Assembly: GCA_002005505.1 (NCBI GenBank) | Contig: KV908483.1 | Span: forward strand, 62,501 to 105,000 | DNA length: 42,500 nt | From: Botryococcus braunii | Lineage: Eukaryota; Chlorophyta; Trebouxiophyceae | Direction of reading: 5' to 3' | Shown: one piece after another, positions 1-10,925 of the stretch | Layout: each line of letters opens with the position of its first letter | How positions within the stretch are numbered: the first letter of the stretch is position 1 | Made by a program: the position numbers and the translations under genes | Notes under the pieces: generated by a model | The model's database searches: none | Told to the model about the DNA's origin: nothing | Seen by the model: only the letters and a program-made list of their open reading frames with translations

Positions 1-438
1 CTGTCTGTTTGTGTCCAGGAGAAGGGGTTAAGGGAGATGGAGGTTGTTCAGTAGAGAGGGAAAGAGAATTTGATGCTGCAGCAGCGGAAGCAGGTGGTGA
101 ATGGGGGGGGGGGGGTGGTCCCACTGAAGATGCTGATGTCACAGCCCCACATGAAATTTGCACGAAGCCAAATGTCAGCCTGAGAAGTTCAGGTTTTCGG
201 TAATTGTAAATAGCACAACAATGCTGTAATGAGCTGAACGGAAAACCTGTCGTCATTTACAAACAGTTGCTCATCTTGGCTCATAAACTGTCCATCCTGC
301 CCCATGACTGTGGTTCGCTCCAGAGCTGCTGTTTAGCCCACTCGCTCGGGAGCCGCTATCTGTGCCTCATCAAGTTCCATTCACCTGGCCTAGCATCATC
401 AAGGAAGCATCAACAAGCACCAAAAGGGGAGGTGAAGG
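1..438. other. No recognisable gene
   Basis: I see no convincing coding or RNA signal. There is a run of 13 or so G around 103-115. Short open frames exist but have no recognisable motif. It may be the upstream part or an intron of the candidate host gene that follows. Confidence 0.4.
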
Positions 439-588
439 ATGCAGGGTTTGGTGGGAAGTGGAGTGAAGCCTCCGCCTGGCTTCAACCCCAATGCCCACTT
501 GGTGTGTAACATCCGTGGAGAAGGCCGCATCATCAAGGCCGAGAAAGCTGCCAAGCTGCCCTGGGACCTCTACACTTCCCTTTACACG
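439..588 (+). CDS. Candidate host-gene exon 1 (unrecognised)
   Basis: This is an open frame of 50 codons starting at an ATG ([15 protein letters not shown]...), ending ...[11 protein letters not shown] just before a possible GT donor (ACG|GTCATC, 589). The composition looks protein-like (proline-rich start, then a mixed charged segment ending WDLYTSLY) and unlike the microsatellite translations that surround it. It ends in phase 0, which matches the acceptor at 1062. I do not recognise the protein family. The ATG may be internal to a longer gene, because nothing upstream fixes the start. The donor is a weak match to consensus, so the exon end is inferred. Confidence 0.35.
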
Positions 589-712
589 GTCATCTCCTCA
601 GCCCCTGCTCCTGTCTTCTCTGCCTTGCCAACCCTGTGCCTCTCTCCTCCGCCCTCACCATCTTCAACCACCCTCTCACACCCCACGTTGTGCATGCACA
701 CGTGCGCGTGGG

Positions 713-716
<4 letters not shown>

Positions 717-809
<93 letters not shown>

Positions 810-822
810 ACACACACAGACA

Positions 823-894
<72 letters not shown>
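717..894. repeat. (CA)n microsatellite
   Basis: About 178 bp of CA repeat, interrupted by a few CAGA units near 803-826, lies inside the proposed intron 589-1061. Poly-Thr/His and poly-Cys/Val frames across it are translations of the repeat, not genes. Confidence 0.97.
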
Positions 895-896
<2 letters not shown>

Positions 897-1061
897 CATT
901 GGGATCTTTTTTTGTCTACTTGGTGCGCTGCTGGTCAGAGTTTCTTTCTGACATCAAGCTCGGTGAAGTTGAACACTGCCTTATATCACGGATTGGACTT
1001 GAAATTTGTTCATGAGATTTTGCACTGAGTGACCTGGGTTTTTACCTGCAATTCATGTCAG

Positions 1062-1235
1062 AGGTATTTGGGAGCACAGGGTCATGTGGAGACGGCACGA
1101 GAGATAATAAAGCATGGTCTACCTGCCTCTGGAAGCCAGGCGGCTCTGAGGATGGAGGCTCTTGGCCGGCAACTGGCCACACTACTGGTCACCCAGTCTG
1201 TGGTCGCACCTCGAAATCTGTGCCGCTTGCATTGC
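1062..1235 (+). CDS. Candidate host-gene exon 2 (unrecognised)
   Basis: A 58-codon open segment ([19 protein letters not shown]... to ...[12 protein letters not shown]) follows a good pyrimidine-rich acceptor (TTTTTACCTGCAATTCATGTCAG). It is followed by a possible donor GC|GTAAAA at 1236. Both ends are phase 0. The predicted peptide is helical and rich in Ala, Leu and Arg, as expected for a globular domain. I cannot assign a family. The 5' boundary is better supported than the 3' boundary, because an alternative GT at 1200 also exists. Confidence 0.35.
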
Positions 1236-1470
1236 GTAAAAATCCAACAACAAATATCGACGGAGCGACCTCCTCCCGATGCATGGCGCGGCGTGATGGC
1301 TGACCTCCACCTCACCTCCACCCAAACCCAGGTCTCCCCCCTTTCTCAACCCCACACTTTTCGGACCGGCCTGCAAAACCCTGCACGCGCGAGCGTAAGC
1401 AGACATGCACACACCCACACATACTTACCCTCGCGCGCGCGCACGCGTGCGCACAAACACGCACACACAG

Positions 1471-2183
<713 letters not shown>

Positions 2184-2193
2184 TATATATATA

Positions 2194-2446
2194 TGACTCT
2201 AAAATATCATTACAAAAATACTGTGATGTGTTTTTGTCACAAAACCCACTGTTTTCAATGTTGATCAACTATCTAGTACGATGAATTGGGGTTCAAAAAA
2301 AGGTTAAAAAATATTCCTTGACCGTCCTGGAGGGTGTGCCCAATGATTTGCGCCATTATTTTTCGGATTATTTCTTATCTTTAATTATTATTTAGGGTTT
2401 TTGGGTGCCCAAAATAAGTTTATTGCCCAATAATTTGCGCTGGTAC

Positions 2447-2448
<2 letters not shown>
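2194..2448. mobile_element. MITE-like element A2 (truncated, inverted copy of A1)
   Basis: This 255-bp segment is a near-perfect reverse complement of 1772-2027. It ends in the same TIR next to TA (2449-2450). The other half of the element is absent: its inner end (TGACTC...) abuts a 10-bp TA tract at 2184-2193. Together with A1 it forms an inverted repeat of about 255-bp arms with a 166-bp spacer. Confidence 0.8.
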
Positions 2449-2508
<60 letters not shown>

Positions 2509-2523
2509 ATATATATAATATAT

Positions 2524-2577
<54 letters not shown>
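2449..2577. repeat. Interrupted (TA)n array
   Basis: About 125 bp of TA repeat with several TAATA phase breaks, lying between elements A2 and B. Confidence 0.93.
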
Positions 2578-2578
<1 letters not shown>

Positions 2579-2579
2579 A

Positions 2580-2955
2580 CCATACCGTCGCAAAAGATTG
2601 ACCCACGACGTTTTTGGGGGGTCAAAATTAAATTTATGAATAAATCGCCGGATGAGGGGGGTCAATATTTTGCGACATTATTTTCCGGAATTTTTCCAGC
2701 GTATGGACGCCTAGGAAAGTTCTCAAGACACTTTGACATCATTAAAAAATTCAGTGATGAAGATTTGGGCCAATTAAGTGATATTCAGTGTTGATGTAGG
2801 TTAGGATATGAGGATATAAAGAATATTTTTAACTGTCTTGAAGGGGGGTCAATAATTTGCGCCATTATTTTTAGGATTATTTCTTATTTTTAATTAATAA
2901 TCCGGTTTTTTGGGGGTCAAATATAAATATGGGTCAATATTTTGCGACGGTACGG
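2580..2955. mobile_element. MITE-like element B (diverged relative)
   Basis: A 376-bp element flanked by TA. TIRs read CCATACCGTCGCAAAAGATT at the left and the inverse of CCGTACCGTCGCAAAATATT at the right. GACCC replaces the GGGCA core of family A, yet the same four-site layout is kept: one motif forward at the left end, then inverted copies near 2661, 2847 and the right end. No open frame of note. It is a sister family or an old subfamily of element A. Confidence 0.75.
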
Positions 2956-2977
2956 TATATATATATATATATATGTA

Positions 2978-3375
2978 GTATCGACGCAAATTATTGGGCA
3001 ATAAATATTTCGGCGCCAAATTAAAAAGAAATCAAATAAACGGCCGGAGGGGGTGCCCAATAATTTGCGCCATTATTTTTGAGATTTTGTCGGCGGTACG
3101 TGCGTCCTTGAGGTGCAGGGATGTTCCGATGACTGTAAAATATTATTAAAAAAATACTGTGATGTGTTTTTGTGACAAAACCCATGTTGATCAACCATCT
3201 AGTACGATGAAATGGGGTTCTAAAAAATAATTAAAAATATTCCTTGACCCTCCCGGAGGGTGTGCCCAATAATTTGCGCCATTATTTTTCGGATTATTTC
3301 TTATCTTTAATTATTATTTAGGGATTTTTGGGTGCCCAAAATAAGTTTATTGCCCAATAATTTGCGACGGTACGG
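2978..3375. mobile_element. MITE-like element C (family A, inverted orientation)
   Basis: An element of about 398 bp in the opposite orientation to A1, sharing most of its sequence. Its right end (ATTTGCGACGGTACGG) is intact next to TA. The left end is eroded (GTATCGACGC instead of the full TIR), so the exact start is uncertain by a few bases. Internal motif copies are at about 3053 and 3265. Confidence 0.75.
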
Positions 3376-3377
<2 letters not shown>

Positions 3378-3472
<95 letters not shown>

Positions 3473-3529
3473 CCCCCCTTCCCCCTCCCCCCTATAATAT
3501 ATATATATGTAGGGTGAGAGAGGGGGGGG

Positions 3530-3602
<73 letters not shown>
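3378..3602. repeat. (CT)n, short TA and (AC)n microsatellites
   Basis: CT repeat (about 3378-3470), C-rich spacer, a short TATA tract (about 3497-3508) and AC repeat (3534-3602). All lie in the proposed intron 1236-3870. Confidence 0.95.
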
Positions 3603-3605
<3 letters not shown>

Positions 3606-3870
3606 AATGGAATGGTGGTAAATAGGAATGGTGTCCATCTCATGAATTTGAGACAGACACACAAAACGATTGGGGTGGGAGTATGGGAGGGAACAGAGGA
3701 GAAATAATGAGAGGGGTCGAGGGAGAAACATGGGCAGAGGGGGGGGGGGGAGGAGAGAGACAATGGGGGGGGGGAAGGAGGGATAGCGGGGGGGTTGCAG
3801 AAGGACCACTCCCCCTTTTGTTGGGCGTGTGTATGTGTGTGAAATCTGTGGGCATTGAGAGGGGCCTCAG

Positions 3871-4170
3871 GTCCCGCATCGGGCTCCAGGCTGGGTTGTC
3901 ACTGTGGACACATCTGATGAGGCTGACTTGGGTGGCCAGGCAGCGGCCACAAAGTACCGAGCCTTCCAGGCGGCAATGAAAGAGTTGCTGGGGGAGCGGC
4001 ACACCCTCCTGGTGGAGCTGGCCCAAGCAGGCAATGAGGTCCTGGATGCATCATGCCCGGCAGTGTCCCAGATGCATCTCCGCCTGGGAGTCTTGAAGGA
4101 CCGGCTGGGGATGAATTTGGACGCCGTGCTCTCCCACTGTGCTGCGCTCTCAGCTTGGTTCCTACAGGAG
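3871..4170 (+). CDS. Candidate host-gene exon 3 (unrecognised)
   Basis: A 100-codon open segment after CCTCAG and before GAG|GTCTGC, phase 0 at both ends. From 3904 it reads VDTSDEADLGGQAAATKYRA, then an Ala/Leu/Glu-rich helical stretch and ...VLSHCAALSAWFLQE. This is the most protein-like segment of the left part. The downstream sequence in the same frame turns into CT repeat, which marks the intron. The helical composition suggests a coiled-coil or helical-bundle protein, but I recognise no family. Confidence 0.4.
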
Positions 4171-4317
4171 GTCTGCACATTTTTGTCACGAAGCAGCCCT
4201 TCCACCTTTCCTTCTGTGCCCCCTCCCCTTCCTCATTGCCTTTACACGTTTATACTGCCATGTTGTTTCAAATGTTTAGCTGGATACGTGTGCTGGCCCC
4301 CTGCCCCTCCCCCCCCC

Positions 4318-4332
4318 CTCTCTCTCTCTCTA

Positions 4333-4404
<72 letters not shown>

Positions 4405-4456
4405 TCTCTTCTTCTCTCTCTTCTCTTCTTCTTCTCTTCTTTCTCTCTCTCTCTCT

Positions 4457-4504
<48 letters not shown>

Positions 4505-4595
4505 CTCTCTCTCTCTCTCTCTCCTCTCTTTTCTCTTCTCTCTCTCCCTTCCCTCCTTTCCTTCGTCCTCTCCTTCCCCCCCCTCTCTCTCCTCT

Positions 4596-4691
<96 letters not shown>
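4318..4691. repeat. Polypyrimidine tract: (CT)n ending in T31
   Basis: About 340 bp of CT/CTT-rich sequence, then a run of about 31 T (4661-4691), then GT/G-rich sequence to about 4805. The whole block is pyrimidine-only on the plus strand and lies in the proposed last intron (4171-5029). Confidence 0.95.
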
Positions 4692-4692
<1 letters not shown>

Positions 4693-5029
4693 TGTTTGTG
4701 TGTGTGTGTGTTGTGCTGTGTGTGTTTTGGTGTGTGGGGTGGGTGTTGGTGTGTGGTGTGGGGGGGGGGGGTGGGGGGGTGCACATCTGGTGTGTGGTGT
4801 GGGAGTTCTTCCCCTCTCCTCCTCTTCGTAGCTCCTTCTCCCTCCTTGCCTCCCCCCAATCCAGTAGCCATTTCTTTCTGCTGAGTTCTACGGCCCTCAC
4901 TTCCTCGCCCACTATCGGACCCGGCCTTCCTCTTATTCGAATGCATGTTAGGACTGAAGTTGCTTCTCTGAGACAAGCTCACCCAAGTAAAGAACGATAA
5001 CTTGTGGGCATGGCACATGTTGGCTGCAG

Positions 5030-5233
5030 TGCTTGATGCCGGTGCAGCTCAGCATGCTCTTCATGTTTTCTTTCCCATACATCCCGGACTACATTGCAAT
5101 TGTACAAGCAGCAGTAGTATCTTCGGGGGACGTGGCAGCGAACGCCCCACTGTTCAACCCCAAGCCGCGCTCCGCCCAGGCCACCCGGTCCGTGCAGACA
5201 CCCCTGGGCCTGCCCTCGGTTTCCACATTCTGA
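5030..5233 (+). CDS. Candidate host-gene terminal exon (unrecognised)
   Basis: Opens after a GGCTGCAG acceptor in phase 0 and runs 67 codons to TGA at 5231-5233. The peptide starts CLMPVQLSMLFMFSFPYIPD, continues into an Ala/Val-rich part and ends with a Ser/Pro-rich tail (...PLGLPSVSTF). Joined to the three upstream segments it would give about 275 residues from the ATG at 439. The phase agreement across all three introns supports the chain, but chance agreement cannot be excluded. Function unknown. Confidence 0.35.
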   Translation, partial: CLMPVQLSMLFMFSFPYIPDYIAIVQAAVVSSGDVAANAPLFNPKPRSAQATRSVQTPLGLPSVSTF

Positions 5234-6781
5234 TGACCCGTCCTTCCATCTACCAACGCTGGTTCAGAGCTGTCCGCAGTAACGCTCGTAACAACCAGTC
5301 GTGGCGTTCGTAGTGCACAAAACGAGGGCAAAATCAGTAGGCTTATTTTCACCCTAGTGCAGACACGCACTTACATAGCGGCAGCAGCGCCCGGGGCTGC
5401 TGGGCATGGGCCGACGTTGCTGGTGAGGCAAGTGAGCGCATGCCCCAGGCGCCAGGCTTCACAAAGTGTGCTGACCTGCTCCAGCCGGTCACCCCACTCT
5501 ATATATGTCCCCTTTCAAGAGCTCTTCTGGACCGAGTATGGAAGCCAGGGCGTCTGTCCAGAGGGTGTGCAGCAACGCTGTTTACAATTTGCCGGGCGTC
5601 CACTGTTGACACGGTAGGCAGTGCACAGACACGCATGACCTTCATTGCCACTGTCAGCTTTGGTGTACAACACGGGTATGCTTTCACGACCACATGTTCC
5701 AAGGGTCTGGAATATTTTCAACTACAAACGGCCTCAGTAGTTATTGCAGGACGGAGGAGTCGGATTCCGAAGCCTGAAGATTTGCCGTATGATGTTGCTT
5801 GGAGGTTGCGGTTTGAAGAAACGTACTGATTCTAATTCCAGAAAGGATTGCCTCATGGCAGCATAATACAATCGTCATTGTTCCAAAATATCAGTCTATT
5901 ATCTAGACATCAGGGGAACAGTCATGGCCCGCAGGAGCTACACCCTGGAGGTCAAACCATGCCCATGTCCATCCTGACAAGGCTGGCATAGTAAGGTCAT
6001 GAATTGGAATGTCCTTTTGTGATAATGGAGTCTGCCAAAGGATGGCATGCGCTCTGCCATACATCCGTTTGCCTTGTGTCTTGCCCGTCTACGTTTTGGC
6101 CTGTACATTGAACGTCTGGCAGGCAGGTCAGTGTGAAGTCAGTGTTCGAAAGACGTTTTTGGACAACCAAGAGCCTGTAGAGGTCCTCCCATCGGTGTGA
6201 GTGGGAAAAGGCCCGTTCTTGTGCAGACAAAGAGATTTGCAAAGCGGTGTTTGCTTCGCGTTCTTGTGGTGAATGACCCCTGTCTACTGTAGTGATATCT
6301 CCTCCCCCCCCCCACCCCCTTTGGGGAGCATTTAGTGTTAGCTATGTTGTATGCAGGGTTCTAGATTTCAATTTTCCGTCATGGCCTCGTGGCCTTGAAA
6401 CCTGCCTCAGCTCCTGTTTTCTGCAGCTTTTTTGGGCCGAAGTCAAACCCCATTACAAGACTTTTGCAACTTCACTCTTAATAGTAAGACTTTTGCAGCA
6501 TTTCTGGCCTGGAAACCCCAAAATCGGCGGGAGGTACCTGTTGGTACCGGTTGCAGCCAGGTCTGGCTGATAAGCCTACATGGGTGCAATGAGTCCTGCA
6601 AGAAGGTTGCCTGAGAAGGTTGCCTCTGGAAACCCCGTCTAGCATCCCCTTAGCTGTCACCATTTCCAGACTAGCATGGAACTCCTCCCGCTGTTCACCG
6701 CTGCATGGCAAGCCGTAACAGCACGCACCCCCGCACACCGGTGGCTATGAGTGTGCGCTTGCACGAGCACACATGAATCAA
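5234..6781. other. No recognisable gene
   Basis: Non-repetitive sequence of mixed composition. The longest open frame (5440-5829) has no recognisable motif and no splice context that I trust. It may be 3' UTR or intergenic sequence. Confidence 0.4.
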
Positions 6782-7178
<397 letters not shown>

Positions 7179-7660
7179 GGGGGGGAACGGAGGGGGAGAA
7201 GGGGGCCCCCCGCGGGGACTGCGGGGGGCGGTAGGGGACAGGTGAGAAACGAGGGGAGGGGAGGCAACAGCACGCCGAGATGAAAGAGTGGGGGGGGGGG
7301 GTTGACAAGAGAGAACCATTATGAAGGGCCGGCCCTACGCGCATAGCTACACCCCACCCTCTTTCGCAATTCATACCCGGGGTTAGCACTCACGATTCTC
7401 ACTCACAACTATGCTTTGAGGCGCAATGCAACTACGCCGACTACCTGCTTTCCATAACACATCATGCGTATACATAACGTGGACCAGTAGATAATTTTAC
7501 AAAGTAAAGCGGTCAGGACAAGGGCACATGTCGACGACAAATGGGAGATCACCTTCAGTATTTGGCCCCTAAATTCCGCGTCCCTGCATGATGGAATTTT
7601 GGTATGCGGTTAGAATAGGCTTTTTTATTTTAAATGGTAGATAATACCTGGGGCCCTGGG
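7179..7660. other. No recognisable gene; G-rich start
   Basis: The first about 120 bp are G/GA-rich (GGGGG runs, GGGGGCCCCCCGCGGGG). The rest is unremarkable unique sequence without coding or RNA signals that I can identify. Confidence 0.4.
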
Positions 7661-7907
7661 TAGGCCGAGAAAAGAGGAAGGGAGGGAGGGCGGAAGGGCG
7701 GGACGGAGGGGGGCGGGAGGGAGGACGAGTGGGAGGGCGTGAGCTCCCTCGAGGGAGGGAGGGAGGGAGGGAGGGAGAGGGGGAAGGGGGAGGGGGAGGG
7801 GGAGGGAGGGGAGGGGGGAGAGAGGGAGGAAGGGGGGAAGAGGGGAGAAGGGGAGGAGAAGAGGAGGAGGAGGAGGAGAAGGAGGAGGATGAGGAGAGGA
7901 GGAGGTC
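7661..7907. repeat. G-rich purine tract (GGGA/GGA repeats)
   Basis: About 245 bp that are almost only G and A on the plus strand, with repeated GGGAGGGAGGGAGGG runs followed by GAGGAG repeats. G-tracts of three or more in close succession could form G-quadruplexes. The long Pro/Ser and Gly/Glu frames here are compositional. Confidence 0.9.
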
Positions 7908-8185
7908 GTTACGTAAACAGTACAAAGCGTGTTAGAAACTTTTTTAGGCGGCTTAATGAACTTCCGAATGTAATGGGAGGACGTCTATTGGTCTTGCTTG
8001 GTACACAGCACTCTTCTTGCTGAAGGCACAATCAATCTAGTCTCACGACAGCCTTACTTTGCAAAGTGACCACCAACACGGACTTTAACGGATCCAGATC
8101 GCATCAATGACCTGTCTAGCTAGCAAGCATGGCCAAGACCACAACGGTCGAACCAAAGACATTTCTTAAAATCTATAGTGTAAAC

Positions 8186-8869
8186 TGTTGAGTTGTGAAC
8201 ATACATTATAGAATGCCTTGTGCTTTAGGTGATCTTCAAATGTACATTATTAGGATACGGGTCCACTATCCACATAAGGTACCTCAAGACACGTTCGGAT
8301 GAGGTCTATTTTGAACATAAGGTACAATCTGATTTAGATTACGCGTTAGTGTGAAAGGACTATTAAAGCTGCGATCACCGCATAGTCGAGCAACTGGTTT
8401 GGAAAGATACTGGGCACATAAGGATGCCAGTCTTGTTCATGCAGTTGCATGTGTCTAAAGAGCAGACAGTCGTCAGGCACGAACTTACGACCTGTCTGCT
8501 TGCTTACAGGTGCGGTGACGCAGGGTGTGTATTGGTAATGTGTTCATGTTTGATTGCTTGTTTGTAAGTGAACCATCTTAGTGGACAATCAAGTCTCCCA
8601 AACAGCTAAGGGACGGAGTCTTGATTGAGTATAGGAAGGTACTTGCTTTCAGCCGTCAGGAGCTTATCCGTGTGTAGATGCTCATTGACAGATCAACATG
8701 TAACGGAACTGGTTTGGAAAGATACTGGGCACATAAGGATGCCAGTCTTGTTCATGCAGTTGCATGTGTCTAAAGAGCAGACAGTCGTCAAGGACTGTAG
8801 CTGGAGAGGCACGAACTTACGACCTGTCTGCTTGCTTACAGGATACGCCACTGCCCATAACTTTTTACA
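8186..8869 (+). repeat. Copia-1 5' LTR
   Basis: 684 bp, TG...CA. It lacks 17 bp (near 8475, in the first copy of the internal 136-bp repeat) that the 3' LTR keeps. A TATTAAAG sequence near 8361 is a possible core promoter element, unproven. An open frame of about 90 codons crossing the LTR end and PBS occurs in the LTRs of the family but looks incidental. Confidence 0.95.
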
Positions 8870-8884
8870 GGTTATGGGCCCACG
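8870..8884 (+). promoter_or_regulatory. Copia-1 primer binding site (half-tRNA-iMet type)
   Basis: Immediately after the LTR, GGTTATGGGCCCAC is complementary to the anticodon stem-loop of eukaryotic initiator tRNA-Met (loop with C33, anticodon CAU) rather than to a tRNA 3' end. This is the known priming mode of Drosophila copia and yeast Ty5, which use a cleaved 5' half-tRNA. The sequence is identical in the other two copies (21801, 32305). The leader from here to the gag ATG at 9285 holds no other feature that I can see. Confidence 0.85.
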
Positions 8885-9284
8885 CCCTTCCAGCTGAGCC
8901 AAGGGCAGACAGGAGTGCATGGCATCATCGGATGCATCTGTACTGGGTTTTCCACGGACTCGCCTGACGGCAAGAAGAAGTAAAAAAGGAACAACTGGAT
9001 ATTCACTCAGAAGGCCTACCGACAGAGTCTTCAATATCTTGGGAAGTTTTTTTTTTCCGTGAAGTGACCTGAGATTATCACCCGTCGTCGTTGTCGTGAG
9101 ACCGTCAGTAGGTCCGGGTGGTCAGGCAATTGAATTGCTGAAGAATATTTTGCATATCTTGCATATTAAGGGTACATGCTAGACCTCGAAAGGGTGGAAT
9201 ACTTGAAAGTGCTGTGGTGTACGTCGGAAGGGTAAACTTAAACCAGCTGTGTCAGGCTGAACGCTGTGAGAGCAAGTGAAGTGT

Positions 9285-10925
9285 ATGACCAGACCTCAAA
9301 CTCGTTCCCAAAGCAAGGTTTCTGAAAGTAATCCCAGCAGTACAGAGACTATGGCAACACCAGCAGGAGGCAGCACGGCCTCCTCAGGAGCTGGACTGTC
9401 AGGATAGACCACTGGAGGCACTGCAGCCAGCTCGTATGCATACACGATGAACTCCTCCAATCCCAAGATGTCTACGCAGCTGAAGGCTGATCGCACTAAT
9501 TTCAGGGCCTGGCGTGAAGAGCTGGAGTCCTGCGCAATGCAAAAAGGAGCAATGGGAGCGTTGGAGACAGCTATGCCTAAGACCGCAGAGAACGCAGCAG
9601 TAAAACATTTCATTTTGCAGTCTGTCCCGTCCATGTGGCACGACGAAGTCAAACAGCGGGGGAGCGCTTTTGACTTCATTCAGTGGATGGCAGACCGCTG
9701 CACTGGAGGGAAGGACAGGGAAATCAACGAGAAGTGGATCAAGGGGCTCAAACAAGGCATGGTAAAGGGAGAGACAGTGCAAGAATGGTGCCACCGAGTC
9801 ATCAGTATTGCCGCCTCCCTGGAGGCCAATAACCATCAGCTGAGCGACCGCCAGATCTGCAGGTATATGTATAAGGGACTACCTGCAGTCTTGCAGAACG
9901 ACGCTTGGGCAATTACCTCCGCCAAGTCAGACCCCTACAACATGCTGGAGACGATCCTCATTGAGAACTTGGAGTACCAGGATATCCCGCTAGCAGAGTC
10001 AGTGCAAGTCACAGCATCAGCTGCAGCAGTTATGGCAGCAGCAGCAGCAGCCGTGCCAGCTCAGGGTGGAATCCCTGGGCCTCCCCAAGGCGCTGGAGCT
10101 GCACCGGGCGCTGGAGCAGCACCAGGAGTGGGAGCTGGAGCACCTGCTGATGGTCAGGCCCCCCATGGCCCTTCAGCTCACAACGCTGGAGGCAGGGGGC
10201 GAGGGTCTGGACGTGGCAGGAGGCCAAAGGAGGAACTGGCGTTTCGCTTCCGCAACGGGACGGGACATTTCTGGAGGGAGTGCCTGGAACTGAAGAGGCT
10301 GCAAGCTCTACGTGGCACAATGCAGGCTGCAAGTGCGGGCCCTGCTGCGTGGTGGGGCACTGGAGCTCCTCAGCAACAAGCCAGCTGGTGGGATGCTGGC
10401 CAGTCCAGAGGAGGCCCTCCCGTGGCACCCTCACATGCTCCTGGATCTGTGTCCACTATCTTCCCCTTCTTCCCAGGCTGGCATCTCCCACCACCACCTC
10501 CTCCAGGTGCTGGTGAGCCTATGTTCGTTTCGTTGAATGTGCTTACGCCTACGTCTCATGGGGCTTGCAGTACCTCGTGGCTGATAGATAGTGGTGCATC
10601 GGTGCACCTTGTAAATGATCTGTCTTTACTACACAACCCAGTCCTGCATGCCCAACCCCTCCCTCTTCATTTGGCCACTTCTGACGCCAAAGGAGGGATA
10701 GTTGCAACTGGGTCTGTGTGTCTGGTCAATGCCAGACAAGAGGTGTTTTGGCTGCATAATGTGCAGTGTGTGCCCACTGCACACACTAATCTGATTTCTG
10801 TCACAGGAGCCATTCAGGATGGAGCATCATTCCTCACTGACAGTGCAGGTGGGTACACGACCATGAAAGGCCCAGCAGGCTGGTCTGGTAAGATAGCCAG
10901 AGAGCGAGGGCTGTTTTTTTTTTAG
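9285..10925 (+). pseudogene. gag: Copia-1 gag-nucleocapsid-protease ORF (damaged)
   Basis: Encodes the structural polyprotein plus aspartic protease. The ATG at 9285 matches the start in Copia-2. An in-frame TAG at 9405 (codon 41; CAG in the sister copies) cuts off the N-terminus, and the frame reopens at the ATG at 9447. The capsid-like part (ADRTNFRAWREELESC...) is followed by a Gly/Ala/Pro linker. The zinc knuckle has lost both leading cysteines (codons 10242 and 10251 now Phe and Arg; the H and last C remain). Protease motif LIDSGAS lies at about 10581. Six bases (ACTGCC) are missing near 9960, in frame. It ends at TAG 10923-10925 after a run of ten T. RNA packaging by this copy is probably impaired. 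Confidence 0.9.
10914..10925 (+). promoter_or_regulatory. Candidate -1 frameshift site between protease and integrase
   Basis: CTG, ten T, then AG: in the gag frame this reads TTT TTT TTT TAG. The integrase frame is -1 relative to gag. Slippage of two tRNA-Phe on T TTT TTT just before the stop would enter it (TTA GAA TGG...). The homologous runs in Copia-2 (23831-23837, seven T) and Copia-3 (about 34339-34348, TTTTGTTTTT) keep the same length modulo three. No strong downstream stem is obvious; GGG-TGTGT-CCC at 10929-10939 is weak. Confidence 0.45.

Noticed and set aside
439..1015. Long Thr/His and Cys/Val open frames over the CA array, and similar Arg-Glu, Ser-Leu and Ile-Tyr frames at 1473-1770, 3378-3600, 4318-4690, 6780-7180 and 17680-18500
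   Set aside because: They are translations of dinucleotide repeats, open in several frames on both strands at once.
5440..5829. Open frame of 129 codons
   Set aside because: No motif, no phase link to the candidate exons and composition like the surrounding non-coding sequence.
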